Shown: positions 8,575 to 18,408, counted from the stretch's first letter. The stretch: 64,000 nucleotides of DNA from Chryseobacterium sp. LJ668 (GCF_019613955.1 NZ_CP080443.1:2713001-2777000); one strand, 5' to 3'. A program made the numbers and translations. The notes: generated by a model not told the origin, from the letters alone.

Positions 8575-8844
8575 ATGAAAAATTCAGTATTAAAAGGTGT
8601 TCTTGGAGCACTAGCTGTTGCCGGAGTTGCAATGGTTGCCAAAAAAGTAATTGAAAGAAAAAGATTTGTAAGAGGTATTTTTAACGAATACGGAATCAAA
8701 GAAAAATCTCCTTTCGGATTGGCAGACAAAATCAGAGAAATGGATGAAGAAAAATATCAGGAACTGAAAGAAAAGTTCAAGAAAGAGTTTTCTTCGAGAT
8801 GTTGTCGAACAGATGCGAAAAAGGAGGTTTTCGCAGAAGCGTAA
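8575..8844 (+). CDS. Hypothetical protein, 89 residues
   Basis: The protein has an N-terminal hydrophobic stretch (VLGALAVAGVAMVAKKVIE) followed by an amphipathic charged helix and a CC pair near the C-terminus (SSRCCRTDAKK). It is the third gene after the ECF sigma factor and is followed by a terminator, so it probably completes that operon. Family not recognised. Confidence 0.65.
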   Translation: MKNSVLKGVLGALAVAGVAMVAKKVIERKRFVRGIFNEYGIKEKSPFGLADKIREMDEEKYQELKEKFKKEFSSRCCRTDAKKEVFAEA

Positions 8845-8873
8845 AATAGAAAGTAGCTAAATTGAAATTGTTT

Positions 8874-8909
8874 AATTCCGATACAGATGTGTGTCGGAAT
8901 TTTTTTTTG
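8874..8909 (+). terminator. Rho-independent terminator
   Basis: AATTCCGA and TCGGAATT form a stem across a 12-nt loop, followed by nine T residues. It closes the ECF sigma factor operon. Confidence 0.85.
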
Positions 8910-8964
8910 TGAATGGTTTTGCCACGAATGCATAAATTTCCTTAAATTAAAATCAACACAAAGA

Positions 8965-9029
8965 TTGTCATTCAGGAGGAAACTCTGCAACGAATCTGAA
9001 AAATAGTTAGATTCCTGCGGAATGACAAA
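8965..9029. repeat. REP-like imperfect palindrome
   Basis: The ends TTGTCATTC and GAATGACAA are inverted copies, and the inner parts (AGGAGGAAACT and AGATTCCTGCG) continue the pairing imperfectly. I recall similar TGTCATTC...GAATGACA palindromes scattered between genes in Chryseobacterium genomes. The rest of the 8845-9208 gap shows no gene, only AT-rich sequence before the DnaJ-type start. Confidence 0.6.
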
Positions 9030-9208
9030 CACGGTGATTATTCAGACACAAAAATCAAAATAATACTGCTATCATTTGTTGAGTAGAGCGCCTTTGCGAT
9101 CGAAAAATATACGCAAATAATTAAAAAATATCCTACCGACCTTTGCGCTAAAAAAGAGATTGCTACATTTGGGTTACATCAACAAAATCCTTATTTTTGT
9201 TAGCCTAA

Positions 9209-9859
9209 ATGAAAGACTACTATTATTTTCTTGGGATTTCTCGTGATGCTTCGGATGAAGACATCAAAAAATCGTACAGAAAACTTTCATTAAAATACCA
9301 TCCCGATAAAAACCAGAACGACGTTTTTTTTGCTGAACGTTTTAAAGAAATTCAGGAGGCGTATGAGACTTTAAGTGATAAAGGAAGAAGAATTACGTAT
9401 GACCAGAATTTAGAAAGTCAGCAGAAAAGTTTTAGGTATACCGTTCCGCCTTCTATTAAGACCTTTTCGGCAAATAAAATTCATGCGAAAAAAGGAGAGG
9501 AGATTATTATCACATGGCAAACCCAGAATGCTGATGTAGTCAAAGTTTTACCGTTCGGGTTGGAGAAAGCTTTTGGCGAAAGAGTTTTTAAAATCACAGA
9601 ATTTAAAAACGGAAAATTCCAGTTGTTGTTGCATGCAACCAATTCGCTTTTGCACAAAACAGTCGTTCAGGGAATTACAATAACAGAGGTTTTTGAATCT
9701 GACGGCGAAAAATTCAGGGATAGAGCAGAAGAACTTTTTAAATCGCAGCCACGAACTGTCGCAAATCCTAAAGGTCAGCCAAAAATTTTCAGATTAATTT
9801 TTGGATTATTGATTTTAGCTTTAGCAATATATTTTTTAATCAGCAGTATAACTAACTAA
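9209..9859 (+). CDS. DnaJ-domain membrane protein
   Basis: Residues 1-67 are a J domain with the essential HPD at 31-33 ([10 protein letters not shown]), which stimulates Hsp70 (DnaK) ATPase activity. A middle region of about 110 residues has beta-rich sequence ([20 protein letters not shown]) without Gly-rich or zinc-finger parts, so this is a type III J protein. A single C-terminal membrane helix ([19 protein letters not shown]) would anchor it with the J domain in the cytoplasm. The gene stands alone. Confidence 0.9.
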   Translation: MKDYYYFLGISRDASDEDIKKSYRKLSLKYHPDKNQNDVFFAERFKEIQEAYETLSDKGRRITYDQNLESQQKSFRYTVPPSIKTFSANKIHAKKGEEIIITWQTQNADVVKVLPFGLEKAFGERVFKITEFKNGKFQLLLHATNSLLHKTVVQGITITEVFESDGEKFRDRAEELFKSQPRTVANPKGQPKIFRLIFGLLILALAIYFLISSITN

Positions 9860-10011
9860 GCCAATTTCTTATTTCCCGGGCACTTTTTGCAACGTTTTCC
9901 TTTCTTAAATTTTTTACAGCAAGATTTTTTGTCGCCACAGAACATTTCTTCATTCTTGAAAGAAAATACCGGTGTCTATGGCGGAACTTTAAAAGGAGTA
10001 ATGATATTCAT
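9856..10011 (-). pseudogene. Small Cys-rich protein gene interrupted by an in-frame amber stop
   Basis: On the minus strand one frame reads MNIITPFKVPP, then TAG at codon 12, then TPVFSFKNEEMFCGDKK, SCCKKFKKGKRCKKCPGNK and a proper stop after 52 codons. The downstream part resembles a small Cys/Lys-rich protein I recall from Flavobacteria, and upstream and downstream parts share one frame, which points to a nonsense mutation. A 29-residue product could still start at the internal ATG. It overlaps the dnaJ-type gene end by 4 bp on the other strand. Confidence 0.55.
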
Positions 10012-10248
10012 ACTGCAAATATATTAATTTAGAATAAATATAATTAATAAATTTCAAATTTTTTAAAATATTGATTAGCAGATTATTTGTAGTGCTATTT
10101 TAAAGCTGCTGTAAGAATCTCCATCCAAATCTTGCTGATAGAAGATTTAAATAAATTCTATATAATGCGTGTAATCACATTTTGTCAAGTTTTAAAACAA
10201 CTTTTTTAAAGCCAATTGCAAAAAGCCAATCACAAGCATCTACTGAGG

Positions 10249-10279
10249 TTGTGAAATCATTTTAAAAATCGTAATTTTA
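10249..10279 (+). promoter_or_regulatory. Probable promoter of gcvP
   Basis: TTG at 10249-10251 and TAATTTTA at 10272-10279 are separated by 20 bp, close to the Bacteroidetes consensus with one mismatch in the -7 box, 38 bp before the gcvP start codon. The remaining part of the 10012-10316 gap is AT-rich with no gene and no glycine riboswitch fold that I can see. Confidence 0.5.
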
Positions 10280-10316
10280 CGAATCTTTTTTTTCAAACAA
10301 AATCTAATATATAAAA

Positions 10317-13175
10317 ATGAATACAGAGCAGTTTGTGAGCCGTCACATTTCCTTAAACGAAGCCGATAAGCAGGCAATGTTGGAAAAAGTTGGCGTTTCA
10401 AGTATCGAAGAATTGATTTCTCAAACCATTCCATCATCTATCCGTTTAGAAAATGATCTGAACATTTCAGAACCGCTTTCAGAGTATGAAATGCTGAATC
10501 ATTCAAAAGAATTGGCATCTAAAAACACTGATTATACAAGCTATATCGGTTTCGGATATCACAACACCTTATTGCCATCGGCGATTCAGAGAAATATCTT
10601 TGAAAACCCAAGCTGGTACACAGCGTACACGCCTTACCAGGCAGAGATCGCTCAGGGAAGATTAGAAGCTCTGCTTAATTATCAGACTGTTGTGTGTGAT
10701 TTGACAGGTTTTGCTTTGGCAAACGCATCTTTGCTGGATGAATCTACGGCTGCTGCAGAAGCAATGCACATGTTCTTCAACAACAGAACGAAAGATCAGA
10801 AAAAAGCAGGAGCCAACAAGTTCTTTATCTCTGATTTGGTTTTACCTCAAACCGTTTCTGTTTTAAAAACAAAAGCTGAAGGTTTAGAGATCGAAATCGT
10901 AGAAGGTGACCACAAAACGCACCAGTTCGACGAATCTTACTACGGAGTTTTATTGCAGTATCCAGGTAAAAACGGAATCGTTTTAGACTACACTGAAGAT
11001 ATTGTAGAATACAAAAAATTAGATTTGCAGGTTGTTGTAGCTTGTGATCCTATGGCTTTGGTTAAACTGAAATCTCCTGCATCAATGGGCGCTGACTGTG
11101 CCGTTGGTACTTCACAGAGATTTGGTATTCCATTGGGTTACGGAGGTCCTCACGCAGCATTTTTCTCTTGTAAGGAAGATTATAAAAGAGATATTCCTGG
11201 AAGAATTATCGGGGTTTCTCAGGATATGTACGGAAAACGTGCATTGAGAATGGCTTTGCAAACAAGAGAGCAGCACATCAAAAGAGAAAGAGCAACTTCA
11301 AACATCTGTACGGCTCAGGTTCTTTTAGCGGTTATGGCCGGAATGTACGCTGTTTATCACGGTCCCAATGGATTAAATTATATTGCCGATCAAATTCACT
11401 TTAAAGCAAATGCTTTGAAAGGCGGATTGAAAGCCTTAGGATATCAGACGGTTGAAGAGCCGATTTTTGATACCGTTAAAATCATGATGTCTGAAAATGA
11501 GAAGACGAGATTGATGAGAATGATGCTTGATCACAGATTAAACCTGAACTACTTCACTGAAGGAGTTGTGAGCATTGCAATCAACGAAAGTACCACGCTT
11601 GAAAAACTGAATGTTTTGATGGCTTCTTTCGCTCAGTTTAAAGACAAGCAGACCTTTAAATTAGAAATAAAAGAAGGATACAGTATTCCTGAAGAAAATC
11701 TTAGAAAAGATGAAATTTTGACTGAGGAAGTATTCAACAAATACCATACGGAGACAGAATTGATGCGTTACATTAAACGTCTTGAAAGAAAAGATTTATC
11801 ATTAACACATTCTATGATCTCTCTTGGTTCTTGTACCATGAAGCTGAATGCTGCAACTCAGATGTTGCCACTTTCTTGGGACAATTGGGGAGCTGTTCAC
11901 CCATTTGTACCGGTAAATCAGGCAGCAGGTTATCAGGAAATGATCAAAGAACTAGAAAAGGATCTTTCTGAAATCACAGGTTTTGCTGGAACTTCACTTC
12001 AGCCAAATTCAGGAGCTCAAGGAGAATATGCAGGTTTGATGGTGATCAGAGAATATCACATCTCAAGAGGTGAAGGTCACAGAAATGTGGTGTTGATTCC
12101 TCAGTCTGCACACGGAACAAACCCGGCTTCTGCAGCAATGGCAGGAATGAAAATTGTTGTCGTTAAAAACCTTGAAAGCGGAGAAATTGATTTCGAAGAT
12201 TTCAAAGCTAAAACAGAGCAGTATTCTGAAAACCTTTCTTGTGTAATGATCACGTATCCGTCAACTTACGGATTCTTTGATGCGAACATTAAAGAAATTA
12301 CCCAGTTGGTTCACGATCACGGCGGACAGGTTTATATGGATGGAGCGAACATGAACGCTCAGGTTGGATATACAAGTCCAGGAAACATCGGAGCAGACGT
12401 TTGTCACCTGAATCTTCACAAAACTTTCGCTATTCCTCACGGAGGTGGAGGTCCTGGTGTTGGTCCGATCTGTGTTGCCAAACATTTAGTTCCTTTCCTG
12501 CCAACGAATGCTAATATTAAAGTAGGTTCAAAAGAAGCGATTGAAGGAATTTCTGCAGCGCCTTACGGTTCCGGACTGATCCTAAATATTTCTTACGCTT
12601 ACATCAAAATGTTGGGAACTTCAGGTTTGAAAAAAGCAACTGAGCACGCAATCTTAAATGCAAATTATTTAAAAGAAATCTTAGCAGAGCATTTCCCTAT
12701 TTTATATTCAAATACTGAAGGTAGAGTAGCGCATGAGTGTATCGTAGATTTCCGTCAGTTCAAATCTTTGGGAATTGAAGTGGCTGATGTTGCGAAAAGA
12801 TTGATGGATTATGGTTTCCACGCACCTACGGTTTCTTTCCCGGTTGCAGGGACATTGATGATTGAGCCTACAGAATCTGAAAGCAAATCTGAAATCGACC
12901 GTTTTGCAGAAGCTCTAATCGCAATCAAACAAGAGATTGATGAGATCGCTAACGGTGAAGCAGATCAGGCAAATAATGTATTGAAGAATGCTCCTCACAC
13001 CGAGCAATTGGTCATTTCCGATTCTTGGGATAAACCATATAGCAGAGAAAAGGCAGCTTACCCTTTGGATTGGGTAAGAGAGCACAAATTTTTTGCAACG
13101 GTTGCAAGAGTAGATGAAGCTTACGGAGACAGAAACTTAGTTTGTACTTGTGAGCCGATTGAAGCTTATATGTAA
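10317..13175 (+). CDS. gcvP: Glycine dehydrogenase (aminomethyl-transferring), P protein
   Basis: The 952-residue full-length, fused P protein of the glycine cleavage system decarboxylates glycine using pyridoxal phosphate and passes the aminomethyl group to lipoylated GcvH. The N-terminal half contains YTPYQAEIAQGRLEALLNYQ and the C-terminal half the cofactor site NLHKTFAIPHGGGGPGVGP, with the Schiff-base lysine at about residue 702. The other gcv genes are not adjacent, which is common in this phylum. A terminator follows directly. Confidence 0.98.
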   Translation: MNTEQFVSRHISLNEADKQAMLEKVGVSSIEELISQTIPSSIRLENDLNISEPLSEYEMLNHSKELASKNTDYTSYIGFGYHNTLLPSAIQRNIFENPSWYTAYTPYQAEIAQGRLEALLNYQTVVCDLTGFALANASLLDESTAAAEAMHMFFNNRTKDQKKAGANKFFISDLVLPQTVSVLKTKAEGLEIEIVEGDHKTHQFDESYYGVLLQYPGKNGIVLDYTEDIVEYKKLDLQVVVACDPMALVKLKSPASMGADCAVGTSQRFGIPLGYGGPHAAFFSCKEDYKRDIPGRIIGVSQDMYGKRALRMALQTREQHIKRERATSNICTAQVLLAVMAGMYAVYHGPNGLNYIADQIHFKANALKGGLKALGYQTVEEPIFDTVKIMMSENEKTRLMRMMLDHRLNLNYFTEGVVSIAINESTTLEKLNVLMASFAQFKDKQTFKLEIKEGYSIPEENLRKDEILTEEVFNKYHTETELMRYIKRLERKDLSLTHSMISLGSCTMKLNAATQMLPLSWDNWGAVHPFVPVNQAAGYQEMIKELEKDLSEITGFAGTSLQPNSGAQGEYAGLMVIREYHISRGEGHRNVVLIPQSAHGTNPASAAMAGMKIVVVKNLESGEIDFEDFKAKTEQYSENLSCVMITYPSTYGFFDANIKEITQLVHDHGGQVYMDGANMNAQVGYTSPGNIGADVCHLNLHKTFAIPHGGGGPGVGPICVAKHLVPFLPTNANIKVGSKEAIEGISAAPYGSGLILNISYAYIKMLGTSGLKKATEHAILNANYLKEILAEHFPILYSNTEGRVAHECIVDFRQFKSLGIEVADVAKRLMDYGFHAPTVSFPVAGTLMIEPTESESKSEIDRFAEALIAIKQEIDEIANGEADQANNVLKNAPHTEQLVISDSWDKPYSREKAAYPLDWVREHKFFATVARVDEAYGDRNLVCTCEPIEAYM

Positions 13176-13192
13176 TTAAAAGTTTTTAGATA

Positions 13193-13229
13193 AAAAAAAT
13201 CCCTTTCAGTAATGAGAGGGATTTTTTAT
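13193..13229 (+). terminator. Rho-independent terminator after gcvP
   Basis: AATCCCTTTC and GAGAGGGATT pair imperfectly across a short loop, preceded by an A-run and followed by a T-run. It may also act on transcripts from the minus-strand gene ending at 13290. Confidence 0.8.
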
Positions 13230-13289
13230 TTTGAGTGAAGAATCTGTTTAAATCTGAGCTTTAAATCTTTATTCTCATTTATGCTAAAT

Positions 13290-14132
13290 CTAATGACGAT
13301 ACGAAGCACCAACGAAATAATTTTTTTCCGCATGATGCTGTATCCCGTAATTAACCCCTGCATCAAGTTTGAAATCTTTCGCAACTTCTATCTGAATAGC
13401 AGCATTTAAATAATTAGACAACTCATGAGCTTTAAGATCATAAGTATAATAAGTTTCTACTATCCCGTCTATATTTTTTATTAATTGGTGGCTAAGAGCC
13501 AATGTCTGCAGAAATTCAGTATGCATCGATTGTTGATCTTTATCTTTTAGTCTGTCAACTTCAACCTGAAATCCTAGATTCCATTCTCCTGGCAATTTAT
13601 AGAGCATCGGAACAATTAAACCACCTTCAAGACGGCTGGTCACATCATATGTTGAGGTTGGAAGCTTTATATAAGGTAATAATGCCAAAGCAAAATTTCC
13701 TTGATCATTTCCTATCAAATTTTGTTTGATTCTTAAAGTCACGTCACCAAAACCATGTGTTGTCTCGGTACTTCCGGAAACAATGTCTGTTTCCTTTTGT
13801 CTTCCATAAGTCTGGAAACCAATCTGTATAGCGGTGCTTTTGGTAAGTCCGATCTTTATGTTTGCCTGGTTGAGCAATAATGTATTGGTTTTCTGTTCTT
13901 CAGATTTTTCTTTTACCAGCCTTACAAAATCAGTTTCATACTGGAAATGTCCCGCATCTACTGTATACGGTGATTCTGTAACATCAGGTCTGTCGGTTTC
14001 CATTTCCCTCATAAGAGAATGGGGAACAGGATTGAACAGGGAATAATTTTGTGCTTCTTGTTGACCATAGCATACAACCGGCATAACCAATACGCCAAAA
14101 ATGACCTTAAAAAGCTTGTGATTATTTTTCAT
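13290..14132 (-). CDS. Outer-membrane transporter-like protein (MetA/phenol-degradation type)
   Basis: The 280-residue protein has a signal peptide ending near VVCYGQ and then amphipathic beta strands throughout, starting with ETDRPDVTESPYTVDAGHFQYE, the signature of the MetA-pathway-of-phenol-degradation family. It ends with GASYRH, a short aromatic-containing last strand suited to outer-membrane insertion. The ligand is unknown. The gene is separated from the next minus-strand gene by about 37 bp, so they may be co-transcribed. Confidence 0.8.
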   Translation of the reverse strand: MKNNHKLFKVIFGVLVMPVVCYGQQEAQNYSLFNPVPHSLMREMETDRPDVTESPYTVDAGHFQYETDFVRLVKEKSEEQKTNTLLLNQANIKIGLTKSTAIQIGFQTYGRQKETDIVSGSTETTHGFGDVTLRIKQNLIGNDQGNFALALLPYIKLPTSTYDVTSRLEGGLIVPMLYKLPGEWNLGFQVEVDRLKDKDQQSMHTEFLQTLALSHQLIKNIDGIVETYYTYDLKAHELSNYLNAAIQIEVAKDFKLDAGVNYGIQHHAEKNYFVGASYRH

Positions 14133-14169
14133 GGTTATAGTTTATGTTGGTGAAGGATGCGGCTAAAAG

Positions 14170-14391
14170 CTAAAAATTTACTCTTATATCTTGCGGACTT
14201 TCCAGAATGATTTTTATCTGTTTAAGATCATCGATGATTTCTGCGTCAATTTTGGCAAGAGAACCATCATCCTGTTTCTTTTGTAACCTGACATCTCCAA
14301 AACCTATCTCGTCTTTTGGAATTTCAAGAGAATAGTTGCCGGTTTTTTCATCGTGAATAAAATGTTCTTTTTTGAATTCAATAAATTGCAT
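14170..14391 (-). CDS. Hypothetical protein, 73 residues
   Basis: The small acidic protein begins MQFIEFKKEHFIHDEKTGNY and has no signal peptide or membrane segment. Alternating hydrophobic positions suggest a beta-rich fold. It lies just upstream of the MetA-like gene on the same strand. I do not recognise the family. Confidence 0.6.
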   Translation of the reverse strand: MQFIEFKKEHFIHDEKTGNYSLEIPKDEIGFGDVRLQKKQDDGSLAKIDAEIIDDLKQIKIILESPQDIRVNF

Positions 14392-14547
14392 AATGATATT
14401 TTTTAGTGTTATACATTATATAGCAAATTCTATTTTAGTGGTAATCACTTTGACGTTGATCTTAAATTTAAAATGCTATATTTTTCGTAACGCAATAACG
14501 AAGCCACAGAGCAAAAATTCAAAAAATAAGAAGTCATGTAAGCTGGA

Positions 14548-15039
14548 TTATTGTATTCGGCTCAGCAATCTAAAATAAATAACATTTCCGTTTCCATCAT
14601 CTAATGTCATCATTAAACGGCCTTTTTTAAAAAGATCATTGATGTCGGTTGCGAATAAATTTACTCCCCAAAGTTCTTGATAGTTTTTAATATCTTTATT
14701 ATCAATAGTCAGAAATTGTCCGTCTAATTGATAGTTTGGAGTTTTTTCGGCTGGCAAACTTGCAAATATTTCCTTTAAATCTTTTGATGAATAATCTGCA
14801 TCATCATCAGACATCATTGAATATACTTTACCATTATTGTAAAACGCAAACCATTGAAACTTTTGAGGCCAGGGATTGTATTTGTTAAATTCTTCTTCAT
14901 TCGGAAGCTCTACTTTTTTCCAAAATCCTAGAAGTTCAGCGATTTTTGGAGGTCCGCCTGCTTCCGACTCTATTTCCTGTCCGAAAACTGTAAAAGAAAA
15001 GAATACCAATAGAAATAAGATTGTGTTTTTTAAGGTCAT
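14548..15039 (-). CDS. Hypothetical exported protein, 163 residues
   Basis: An N-terminal signal peptide (hydrophobic core ILFLLVFFSFTVFG, cut before QE) precedes a mature domain containing GFWKKVELPNEEEFNKYNPW and ending MMTLDDGNGNVIYFRLLSR. This layout suggests a small lipocalin-like periplasmic protein, but I cannot assign a family. It is on the minus strand, divergent from the pectate lyase. Confidence 0.65.
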   Translation of the reverse strand: MTLKNTILFLLVFFSFTVFGQEIESEAGGPPKIAELLGFWKKVELPNEEEFNKYNPWPQKFQWFAFYNNGKVYSMMSDDDADYSSKDLKEIFASLPAEKTPNYQLDGQFLTIDNKDIKNYQELWGVNLFATDINDLFKKGRLMMTLDDGNGNVIYFRLLSRIQ

Positions 15040-15301
15040 ATTGAATTATTTGTTTTATTATTTATTTGAAATTTTTTGGGATTTCTAAACGTCAATTAAA
15101 GTTATATTTCTCTAAAATTAAATAAATGTCACCAGCAAAACAATTATAAATTCAAACTCACAATATAACACATTTAAAGTTTTAGAGTAAAAGAAGAAAA
15201 ATTTTTCTCATTTCAAATTTTCATTTTCAGTATGTTAAAATTGGTTTACTCAGCATATTAGTAATGATTTTAATTGTAAATGTTTGATTTTTAGAAAGTA
15301 G

Positions 15302-15346
15302 CAGGATGGGACAGGATGCTCATATTTGCGTTTGTGGGTAGATTGG
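15302..15346 (+). promoter_or_regulatory. Putative rhamnose/pectin regulon promoter, site A
   Basis: Two direct copies of CAGGATG start at 15302 and 15312, and the second is followed by CT. A -7-like element TAGATTGG starts at 15339, 25 bp after the GG of the second copy. The same blocks with the same spacing precede four transcription units of the rhamnogalacturonan locus. The site overlaps the ATG at 15316, which supports ATG 15367 as the true start. The remaining upstream gap from 15040 is AT-rich with no gene. Confidence 0.7.
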
Positions 15347-15366
15347 TTAACACAAAATTAATACTT

Positions 15367-18300
15367 ATGAAAAATAAAACTTTACTATTTAAGCACACTC
15401 TAAAATCTTTATTGTTCTGTGGATTGACCTTATCCACCATTGATTTGGGTGCCCAAACTTTGGCATTTCCTGAAGCTACCGGTTTTGGCAGATATACCAC
15501 CGGAGCGAGAGGTGCTGCAACTCCTCAAATATATCTGGTAACTAATTTGAACGACAGCGGGCCGGGTTCGTTCCGTGATGCCGTAAGCCAGCCGGGTAGA
15601 TTTGTGATTTTTAAAGTGGGAGGAATAATCAATTTACAGTCTGTAGTTGCTGTACCAAGCAATACCACGATTGCGGGACAAACAGCTCCGGGAGAAGGAA
15701 TCGTATTTTTAGGAGCTAGAGTCTCATATTCAGGGGCTAATAACACCATTTCCAGATACGTTCGTCACCGTTATGGCGGAACATCTCAAAACCAGGATGC
15801 ATCAGGAATTGCCAATGGTGCCAACATTATCTTAGATCACCTTACTTTTACCTGGGGTACAGATGAAGTATTCTCCGTGAACTGGGATAATAACGGAGTA
15901 AGTCCGGATAACATTACGATTCAGAATTCTATTATCGGACAGGGAATGCACCGCCACAATCACTCTGCAGGTGGTTTAATGCAACCGCCACCGGGAGGAA
16001 AGATCAGTTTAATAGGGAATTTATACATCTGTAATAAAACCCGTAATAATAAAATTAAAGGAATCAACGAGTTTGTAAATAATGTAGTCTATAACTGGGG
16101 AAATTACGGAAACACCTATGGACATACCCAATCTGGTGAGGCTTACATTATGGGAGGGGATTCTGCAGGGAGCTCTTTTGCCAATATCATCAACAATTAT
16201 TTCATTGGAGGCCCGAATACGAGTCCTACAGTTTCTACTCCTTTCAGTGTAGGAAATGCGAATTTCAATTTATACGGTCCCGGAAATTATTTTGATAACA
16301 ATAAAAACGGAATTCTGGATGGAACTTTGGTCCCACAGGATTTAACAGGATTTCCTACAGGAGATGCTGCATCAATATTATCTGTACCGTATGATTATCC
16401 TGTGAAAAACCCAGTACTTACTGCTCAAGGTGCATATGACAAAATAATTACCGGCGCAGGTGCATCTTATCCGAGACGTGATCAGGTAGATCAACTGATG
16501 ATTTCAGATCTGATGTCAAAAGGAACAACTGCTACTTATGTTTATGTACAGACAGATTTAACGACTCAATTTGGTTTCACCAATGGTGGTGCAGGGCACG
16601 TTTACGGTGCTCCGGCTCCTTTGGATACGGATAATGACGGTATGCCCGATGCTTGGGAAACTGCAAACGGACTGAATCCGAATGTTTTTGACGCTTTGGC
16701 AGTAAGCAGTACGAATGCACCTTATTTAAATATTGAGGTATATATCAATAATTTGCCTAATACCGTTCCGCCGGATTTTATTATTCCGCCATCGAATCTG
16801 AATTTTACCAATGCGCTCACAGGAGGTACTCCTGCAGCCAGTTCTTTAACGGTTAACTGGAGTGAGAATGCTGCCAACGAAACCAATTATGTACTAGAAC
16901 GTTCTCCAAACGGAACTGCTTTTACCGTAGTAGCAACGCTTCCTGCGAACACAACAAGCTATAATGAAACAGGTTTAACGCCAAACACTCAGTATTATTA
17001 TAGAGTTAAGGCTGTAAATGCTGCAGATTCTTCGGTGTATACCGCAAATGCTACGGTCACTACACCGCCGGTTCCTTCAGCACCGACACAGGCGACAAGT
17101 CCTAATCCTTCCAATGGAAATGTTAATGTCCAGTTGGATAATGGTAACCTTCTTTTAAAATGGACAGGCAGTGCCAATACGACAAGTTATACCGTTCATT
17201 TTGGAACAAATCCTTTAAATTTAAATAATGTTGCAACGGTACCTTATTCTGCAACACCATCATATCAGATTAGCAATTTAAATACGGCGACTAACTACTA
17301 TTGGAGAATTGATGCTACTAATGCTTTGGGAACTACTACAGGAGTTGTTTGGAATTTTAAAGCAATAACCCCAACGCTTGTAGGAAGCTGGCCATTCGCA
17401 GAAGCTCCTTTATCAGGAACACAGATTGCGGATGTTACCCCTTATGCGAATCATGGTGTTTTAAATGCTGCATACGACAACGCAAGTGTAAGAGTACCGG
17501 GTAAAGAAAACAACGCGCTTGATCTGGCAACTTCGCCTAATACTCCTTATATAGCAAGTATTCCGCATCAGGATCAGATATTATTTAATAACAACTCATT
17601 CACCGTTTCTTATTGGATGAAAGCTCCTGTAAGCATGATCCCATCGTCATCGGCTACCAGTCTGTATGTATTGTGTAAAGGTTCATTTACTGCTAATACA
17701 GTGACTGGTGCTACCGGTAAACGTTTTAACATAGAAATCAAAGGTGGCCAGTTGAGATATGCGATCGATGATGATGTTACGAAAAAGGAAATCACCTCGC
17801 CAATTGCCAATTATTTTACGAATAACTGGGTGCATGTGGTGATCCAACGAGATATTATTGCCCATAAAATGAGAATTTACACCAACGGAGTTTTGAGTAC
17901 TGAAGGAGATGAAACTGCTGTTACGGGTATTGGTGAGGCAAGTGATCTAATTATCGGAAACATCGGTGAGCTGGAATTTTTAGCAACTACCAATGCTCCG
18001 GCTCCTTATAAAGGTGCATTTGACGAGCTGAAAATGTACAATTATGCATTATCTCCAACGGAAATATCTGCTCTATACAACCAGGCGGTTTTGGGGAATG
18101 CAGAATTCAGCATCAGCAAAAATGTAGGATCAGTATATCCGAATCCTGTAAAAGACCAGCTGTACATCAAGCTTCCGGAATATAAAAAATCAACCTTAAC
18201 GGCGACTGTAATGGATATGACCGGGAAAGTGATTATTAAGGAAACTTTAAAGTCTAACGGAAACGGAACTTTTAATCTGAATATAAGCGGAAGAAAAGTA

Positions 18301-18369
18301 TCCGGAAACTATATTCTGAATGTTTCAGGAGACAACCTGAACAGTAATTTTAAGATTATTGTTGAGTAA
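15367..18369 (+). CDS. Secreted pectate lyase with FN3, LamG-like and type IX sorting domains
   Basis: The 1000-residue protein has, in order, a signal peptide ending at GAQ, a pectate-lyase-type right-handed beta helix (about residues 30-420, with DSGPGSFRDAVSQPGRFV, NTTIAGQTAPGEGI and LDHLTFTWGTDE), a calcium-binding loop DTDNDGMPDAWE, two fibronectin type III-like segments, a LamG/concanavalin-like domain and a C-terminal type IX sorting domain starting at YPNPVKDQLYIK. It would cleave polygalacturonate outside the cell. The upstream operator matches those of the rhamnogalacturonan locus 27 kb away. Confidence 0.9.
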   Translation: MKNKTLLFKHTLKSLLFCGLTLSTIDLGAQTLAFPEATGFGRYTTGARGAATPQIYLVTNLNDSGPGSFRDAVSQPGRFVIFKVGGIINLQSVVAVPSNTTIAGQTAPGEGIVFLGARVSYSGANNTISRYVRHRYGGTSQNQDASGIANGANIILDHLTFTWGTDEVFSVNWDNNGVSPDNITIQNSIIGQGMHRHNHSAGGLMQPPPGGKISLIGNLYICNKTRNNKIKGINEFVNNVVYNWGNYGNTYGHTQSGEAYIMGGDSAGSSFANIINNYFIGGPNTSPTVSTPFSVGNANFNLYGPGNYFDNNKNGILDGTLVPQDLTGFPTGDAASILSVPYDYPVKNPVLTAQGAYDKIITGAGASYPRRDQVDQLMISDLMSKGTTATYVYVQTDLTTQFGFTNGGAGHVYGAPAPLDTDNDGMPDAWETANGLNPNVFDALAVSSTNAPYLNIEVYINNLPNTVPPDFIIPPSNLNFTNALTGGTPAASSLTVNWSENAANETNYVLERSPNGTAFTVVATLPANTTSYNETGLTPNTQYYYRVKAVNAADSSVYTANATVTTPPVPSAPTQATSPNPSNGNVNVQLDNGNLLLKWTGSANTTSYTVHFGTNPLNLNNVATVPYSATPSYQISNLNTATNYYWRIDATNALGTTTGVVWNFKAITPTLVGSWPFAEAPLSGTQIADVTPYANHGVLNAAYDNASVRVPGKENNALDLATSPNTPYIASIPHQDQILFNNNSFTVSYWMKAPVSMIPSSSATSLYVLCKGSFTANTVTGATGKRFNIEIKGGQLRYAIDDDVTKKEITSPIANYFTNNWVHVVIQRDIIAHKMRIYTNGVLSTEGDETAVTGIGEASDLIIGNIGELEFLATTNAPAPYKGAFDELKMYNYALSPTEISALYNQAVLGNAEFSISKNVGSVYPNPVKDQLYIKLPEYKKSTLTATVMDMTGKVIIKETLKSNGNGTFNLNISGRKVSGNYILNVSGDNLNSNFKIIVE

Positions 18370-18408
18370 AAAAAGAGCACACTTAGTTAATTTCATATTC
18401 ATCAGAAG

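Noticed and set aside
10012..10316. A glycine riboswitch before gcvP
   Set aside because: I see no paired aptamer structure or conserved core in the AT-rich leader.
15316..15366. Translation start of the pectate lyase at 15316
   Set aside because: The shared operator overlaps it and the -7 element lies downstream at 15339; ATG 15367 gives a normal signal peptide.
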